Assembly: GCA_022376925.1 (NCBI GenBank) | Contig: JAIOJX010000001.1 | Span: 1,426,001-1,490,000 of the forward strand | DNA length: 64,000 nucleotides | Direction: 5' to 3' | DNA from: Tragulus kanchil | Lineage: Eukaryota > Chordata > Mammalia > Artiodactyla > Tragulidae | In this document: positions 59,253 to 64,000 of the stretch, one piece after another | Numbering within the stretch: position 1 is the stretch's first letter | How the letters are laid out: each line of letters begins with the position of its first letter | The notes under the pieces: model-generated | What the model saw: the letters and a program-made list of their open reading frames with translations, nothing else | Told to the model about the DNA's origin: nothing | Database searches by the model: none | Made by a program: the position numbers and the translations under genes

Positions 59253-60616
59253 TTTTAAGAAGTTGCAGACTCCTCACCAGTGACTTCTTTCTGGCTTAGT
59301 GAACGAGGGATGTGGCTCCCTGGCATGACTTCCAAGGGCTGAATTCTTACTGAGAAGATGTTCTTATAAAGTTGTGAGGACTTTCTTTTTCTTCCTTTTT
59401 TTAAAAAAATTTTTATAATTTTTATTTTAATTTTGGCCTTTTTTATTGGTTTTTTATTTATCTTCATCCATCTTTATTCTTTGGCCTGTGTGGGCCTCCC
59501 ATCGCAGTGGTCTCTCTCGTTGCACGCGCTCCAGGGCACTAGCTTGTAATCAGACACACTGGTCCAGCTGCTCCTCGGCACGTGGGATCTTCCCAGGTCA
59601 GGGATCAAACCAGTGCCCCTTACACTGCAAGGCGGACTCTTTACTCACTGGACCACCAGGGAAGCCCCCTTCTCTTCCTTTTGTGTATTCTCTTCTTGGT
59701 GGAATTTTGCCTTTGCTGAGCTATCTCCCTGTTGGTCTCTCTTTTTTGCTTTTGGCCATAAAATGTTTCTAGAGTTACCGTGTTGTTTCTTGTCAGCCTG
59801 GCTCAGGCTTTAGATGGCTCTGTCCAGTCTCTCTGTTTACTTTGGTTGGTGCAGCAGGGGAGCCCTGCTTCTCTCTTCCGAGTCCTCTGGCGCCCCGTCT
59901 CACTGCTTTCCCCTCTGGACTGTTGTGAGCTTGTCTCTTGTGGTCAGAAACAAGTTGCACAGCTGGGGAAACTGCAGTCAGGAGGACCTTCAGCAGCATC
60001 TGGAGTCCCTAGCCTAGGAATTGTTAAATGTCTTAGGCCAAGGCTCACTCTAGCCACGTGAAGGACATGTGTGTCATTCCTATAAGGGATGTGGGAAGGG
60101 GGTACCCCAGGTTCCTGCTGGTTTCCTGAGCTCTGTGTCCCCAAGCATGGTCACCTCCCGCAGCGCTAGTTTGGCTCGTTGGGTACTGTGCCTCCTGGCA
60201 GCAGCGCTGGGTGGCGGCCCCGGGCAGCTGCTGTGCGGCGCAGGGAGGGCCGGGGACCGGCCTGGGCTGGGGCGGGAGGGAGGCTCCGGAGGGAGGGGTG
60301 GGCCTGTGTGTCCATGTGATTCACATGGTGTCCTGCAGAAACCAGCACATTGTAAAGCAGTTATATTCCAATTAAAAATGAATTTTAAGAAGTTGCAGAC
60401 TCCTCACCAGTGACTTCTTTCTGGCTTAGTGAACGAGAGGTCTTGGGGGATTGTGGGCTCCCTGGCATGACTTCCAAGGGCTGGCGCAGGAGCTCCATCC
60501 TGCCGCTGCTTTGTTCTCCCGGGTCCTTTCCTCAGCTGCGTTTGATGTTACATCCCTTTCCTTCGTTTAGTGGGTTCCGCCCTTCACGCTCCTCCCTGTG
60601 TGTCTCTTACTTTATC

Positions 60617-60805
60617 AGGGGTTGGGAAAACTTGAAGGCAAAAGGAGAAGGGGGCAGCAGAGGATGAGATGGTGAGATAGCATCACCGACTCTGGCCATG
60701 AGTTTGGGCAGCCTCCAGGAGACGGTGGCGGCCAGAGGAGCCCGGCGTGCTGCGGTCCGTGGCGCTGCTGAGAGTCGGCACGACGGAGCGCCTGAGCAGC
60801 CGCAG
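60617..60805 (+). repeat. BovB 3' end fragment
   Basis: GGGGGCAGCAGAGGATGAGA, CATCACCGACTC and GAGAGTCGGCACGACGGAGC correspond to the last 190 bp or so of BovB. It is unusually CpG-rich for an old copy. Confidence 0.8.
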
Positions 60806-60839
60806 ATGTGCAGCTGTCGCTTTTCCCCCCAAATCCCTG

Positions 60840-61500
60840 TACCCATTAGGAGTCAGTCCCTGTTACACAATATCCCTGACCTTGGCAATGGATAGTCTAC
60901 TTTAAATCTCTGGATTTTTCTACTTTTGGATGTTTCATATAAGTGGATTCACATAATACTTGTCCTTTTGTATCTAGCTTACTTCACTTAGTATTAACAT
61001 TTTCAGTTCATGGTCCATGCATGCTGTAGCAGGTGTTAGAGTTCCCTTCTTTTTCTTTTTTTTTTCCCTTCCTTTTGGCCACACTGTGGGGCTTGTGGGA
61101 TATTTGTTCCCTGACCAGGTTCTGAACTTGGGCCCTTGGCAGATAGAACACCAAATCCTAAGCAAAGTTACCTTCTTTTTAAAGCTAAGCAGCGTTCTGT
61201 CGTATGAATGGGCTACGTTTTGTTTCTGCATTCATCTGTCCATGGACACTTGCGTTGCTTCTTGGGACCTTTTGACTGTTGTGATTTGTGCTGTTAGGAA
61301 CATGGTCATCTGAAGACTCTGAGCCCCTGTTTTCAGCTCTTCAGGGTCCATACCTTGGCGTGGAATCTCTGGATCATCCAGGAACTGCGTGTTTAGCTTT
61401 TGGAGGAGCTGCCTGACTGCTCTGCAGTCACAGTGCTGCTTCACACGTAGTGGACTCATGGTGTCGTGGTGACACGTGCTGTGTGGCACTGATGGCCTTC
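60840..61500 (+). repeat. Ancient L1 3' UTR relic split by a SINE
   Basis: TTCATATAAGTGGATTCACA, TTGTCCTTTTGTATCTAGCT and, after the SINE at about 61062-61165, CATTCATCTGTCCATGGACA and CTTTTGACTGTTGTGATTTG keep the L1 order. Partly repeated at 62201 onward. Confidence 0.6.
61062..61165 (-). repeat. tRNA-derived SINE fragment (CHR-like)
   Basis: TTTTGGCCACACTGTGGGGC, TTGTTCCCTGACCAGG and TTGGGCCCTTGGCAG. Duplication 9 starts inside its end. Confidence 0.6.
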
Positions 61501-63269
61501 ACTTGGGGAGGGTTCTGTGTATGGGTGGCAGGAACTGTGTTTTGTTCAACTTTTCAAAGCAGAGTGTCTTGCATCTTCTAAAAACTGGGGTATTAAAAAG
61601 TACACTGAATTCAGAATATGACCACTAAACTTCAGGTTCCACTGTTGAAACCTTCGAGCAGAACCTGTCCCCTCTTCTGCTCCCCAGAGACCACTGAGAT
61701 TCTCTTCCCATGCCAGTTTGATTTTTCTCAGGTCTTCAAAGGGGCCAAAACTGGCATCTGAAAGCACTGCTGCCTTTATTGATTCGTGCAGAGAAACCTC
61801 CTTGATACGGAGATTCTGCAGCTCATACTGGAGGGAGAAAGAACTGGAGGCACCGAGCCAGTGACTCTTCAGGACAGAAGCAGTCCCTGCAAGAAGGCTG
61901 TGTCTCTCCTGGTCCCAGACTATTGACATGGGGAAGCAGCCTCCACCCTGTCCTGGTTTGTGGCTTTGTGGTGATACTTGGGCTCCTTCCGTGGCTCCAT
62001 GGGGTGGATGACAGGAACTGGAAGATGCTGAGGCCCTCCCTCCTGTCCCGAGATTGGCCTGATGCAAGCTTGACTCAGATTCGGAAAGTTCAGGTCGTCA
62101 CTGGGGCTCTGGAAGTTTCCTCGAACTCATTCTAGGGGAGACTGAATTCCAATTCAGGTGCAGAAAACCTTTTAGCTGCAACTTTCACCTGGTTTTGTGG
62201 GCCCTTGGCAGATAGAACACCAAATCCTAAGCAAAGTTACCTTCTTTTTAAAGCTAAGCAGCGTTCTGTCGTATGAATGGGCTACGTTTTGTTTCTGCAT
62301 TCATCTGTCCATGGACACTTGCGTTGCTTCTTGGGACCTTTTGACTGTTGTGATTTGTGCTGTTAGGAACATGGTCATCTGAAGACTCTGAGCCCCTGTT
62401 TTCAGCTCTTCAGGGTCCATACCTTGGCGTGGAATCTCTGGATCATCCAGGAACTGCGTGTTTAGCTTTTGGAGGAGCTGCCTGACTGCTCTGCAGTCAC
62501 AGTGCTGCTTCACACGTAGTGGACTCATGGTGTCGTGGTGACACGTGCTGTGTGGCACTGATGGCCTTCACTTGGGGAGGGTTCTGTGTATGGGTGGCAG
62601 GAACTGTGTTTTGTTCAACTTTTCAAAGCAGAGTGTCTTGCATCTTCTAAAAACTGGGGTATTAAAAAGTACACTGAATTCAGAATATGACCACTAAACT
62701 TCAGGTTCCACTGTTGAAACCTTCGAGCAGAACCTGTCCCCTCTTCTGCTCCCCAGAGACCACTGAGATTCTCTTCCCATGCCAGTTTGATTTTTCTCAG
62801 GTCTTCAAAGGGGCCAAAACTGGCATCTGAAAGCACTGCTGCCTTTATTGATTCGTGCAGAGAAACCTCCTTGATACGGAGATTCTGCAGCTCATACTGG
62901 AGGGAGAAAGAACTGGAGGCACCGAGCCAGTGACTCTTCAGGACAGAAGCAGTCCCTGCAAGAAGGCTGTGTCTCTCCTGGTCCCAGACTATTGACATGG
63001 GGAAGCAGCCTCCACCCTGTCCTGGTTTGTGGCTTTGTGGTGATACTTGGGCTCCTTCCGTGGCTCCATGGGGTGGATGACAGGAACTGGAAGATGCTGA
63101 GGCCCTCCCTCCTGTCCCGAGATTGGCCTGATGCAAGCTTGACTCAGATTCGGAAAGTTCAGGTCGTCACTGGGGCTCTGGAAGTTTCCTCGAACTCATT
63201 CTAGGGGAGACTGAATTCCAATTCAGGTGCAGAAAACCTTTTAGCTGCAACTTTCACCTGGTTTTGTGG
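61132..63269. repeat. Tandem duplication 9 (2 x 1069 bp)
   Basis: 61132-62200 recurs at 62201-63269, with no difference that I can find. The junction sits at a GGGCC microhomology: TTTTGTGG|GCCCTTGG at the join versus TTTTGTGG|CCTTTC at the native right end. Confidence 0.97.
61546..62067 (-). other. Unrecognised 173-codon minus-strand frame (copy at 62615-63136)
   Basis: The longest open frame here not explained by a known repeat. A central section reads LQYELQNLRIKEVSLHESIK, then a DLRKIKLAWEENLSG stretch. No domain recognised; no promoter, splice or poly(A) context. Present in both copies of duplication 9. Chance or an old retro-fragment. Confidence 0.2.
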
Positions 63270-64000
63270 CCTTTCTTTTTTTCTTGAATTGGAAAGCCTT
63301 GGGGATTGAGTAGTCCCCCCTCAGCTGCAGTTGTCTGGTCAGCTACATGTGCCAGATGTCAGCTGATCGCACTCACGGCCGCATAGGAGCCTTGGGTCAA
63401 AAGAGTGCCGTTGCTGCCTCCCGGGGCTGCCTCCTGCTCCATCTCTGGAGGTCCATTCCATGAGGAAAATAACAGTCAGTTCTCAGCATCAAAACCCTTG
63501 GGATATAATAATTTGGCCTGAAATCAAGATTCCTGCCACTCTTCTTCCTTTGTTAGATCAAAGAATTTGATCTCCTGGTTTTGTTTTACCAGCCGCATTA
63601 CCAAATGATATTTTTTACACAAGAGCCCTCTCTCAGTCTTTGTATATGTGTTTAAGATTTGTGAAACCCTTCTGCTTCAATGTGGTATGTGCATTTCCCC
63701 CCAAAATCTTGTATTCTACCCGTCACACATTGAAAAATAGAGTCGTTATGGGAGAAACTGGGTTTGGGTAGGCTATGTAAAACCTACGCAATTTGATAAC
63801 CGGAGCTCACAAACCCAGTGACCATCGTGGTGGAAAGACCACCTCCGGGCACTGGAGGCTCCGTGGGCGTCCCCAGCGGCGGGCATCCCCGTCAGCTGTG
63901 TTCTTCCTTGCGCATAGGTTGCGCCGTTGATGGTGCAAGTCAGGTCCGGGGCGAGGCTGCCTTCGGCAGTGACTTTTTTTGGAAACACAAGAAAGTATGT
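63270..64000. other. Last part of the window, unassigned, with a GC-rich patch
   Basis: 63810-63960 is CpG-rich compared with its surroundings, and a 71-codon minus-strand frame lies at 63773-63988. I recognise neither a gene nor a repeat. MECP2 exon 3 is not here. Confidence 0.35.

Larger units (their letters stand above)
58211..60482. repeat. Tandem duplication 8 (1130 + 1142 bp)
   Basis: 58211-59340 recurs at 59341-60482. The first copy loses 12 bases near its end (GAACGAGGGATGTGGCTCCC versus a longer G/T-rich reading at about 60432-60463). The second copy is altered near its start (GACTTTCTTTTTCTTCC versus GAATTTCCTTCTCTTCC). Confidence 0.97.

Noticed and set aside
24868..63269. Regularly spaced repeats considered as a CRISPR array or satellite
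   Set aside because: Each unit occurs only twice, units differ from one another, the lengths are about 1 kb, and this is a mammalian intron.

Overview
Organism and locus. The window is mammalian X-linked genomic DNA from a ruminant. BovB LINEs, Bov-tA2/Bov-A SINEs, CHR-type tRNA-Glu SINEs and ruminant-type L1 3' ends are all present. The only functional gene I can support is MECP2 (methyl-CpG-binding protein 2) on the + strand. I see its CpG-island promoter, exon 1 (with the e1 start codon), intron 1, exon 2 (with the e2 start codon) and about 58 kb of intron 2. Exon 3, with the methyl-CpG-binding domain, is not reached. Layout: 1-750 is upstream flank holding a SINE tail and a MIR fragment. 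About 735-2175 is the CpG island, with CCAAT and GC boxes at 917-1118. Exon 1 is about 1141-1268, intron 1 is 1269-5945, exon 2 is 5946-6069, and intron 2 runs from 6070 past the end of the window. Contents of intron 2: it is a dense, layered set of mobile elements. It holds a broken MDM2 processed pseudogene (about 15880-17770, minus strand). Next comes a composite BovB insertion with two opposed copies around a (TA)n tract, the whole block flanked by a 12-bp target-site duplication (17893-22280). An old sense-strand L1 is chopped up between about 27.3 and 33.7 kb, and a second L1 3' part lies at 44.7-47.8 kb. There are also L2, MLT1-like, Tigger-like and hAT-like relics. At least 19 insertions belong to one tRNA-Glu-derived SINE family that I cannot match from memory to a cattle or sheep consensus. 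It has a short form and a longer, younger form with a GC-rich 3' extension, and the long form is twice found nested inside the short form. Main anomaly: from 24.9 kb to the end there are nine immediate direct tandem duplications of 0.83-1.13 kb, about 9.4 kb of extra sequence in total, and none before 24.8 kb. The copies are nearly identical. Most of their differences lie close to the internal junctions and are homopolymer-length changes or scrambled bases. That pattern fits assembly or gap-filling artefacts better than biology, so the intron length and repeat counts in this half should be read with caution. How the parts work together: splicing exon 1 to exon 3 gives MeCP2-e1. Including exon 2 turns the e1 start codon into a 34-codon upstream ORF ahead of the e2 start. 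I found no CRISPR array, operon, tRNA/rRNA gene or novel enzymatic system. A few open frames that I could not name are listed with low confidence.
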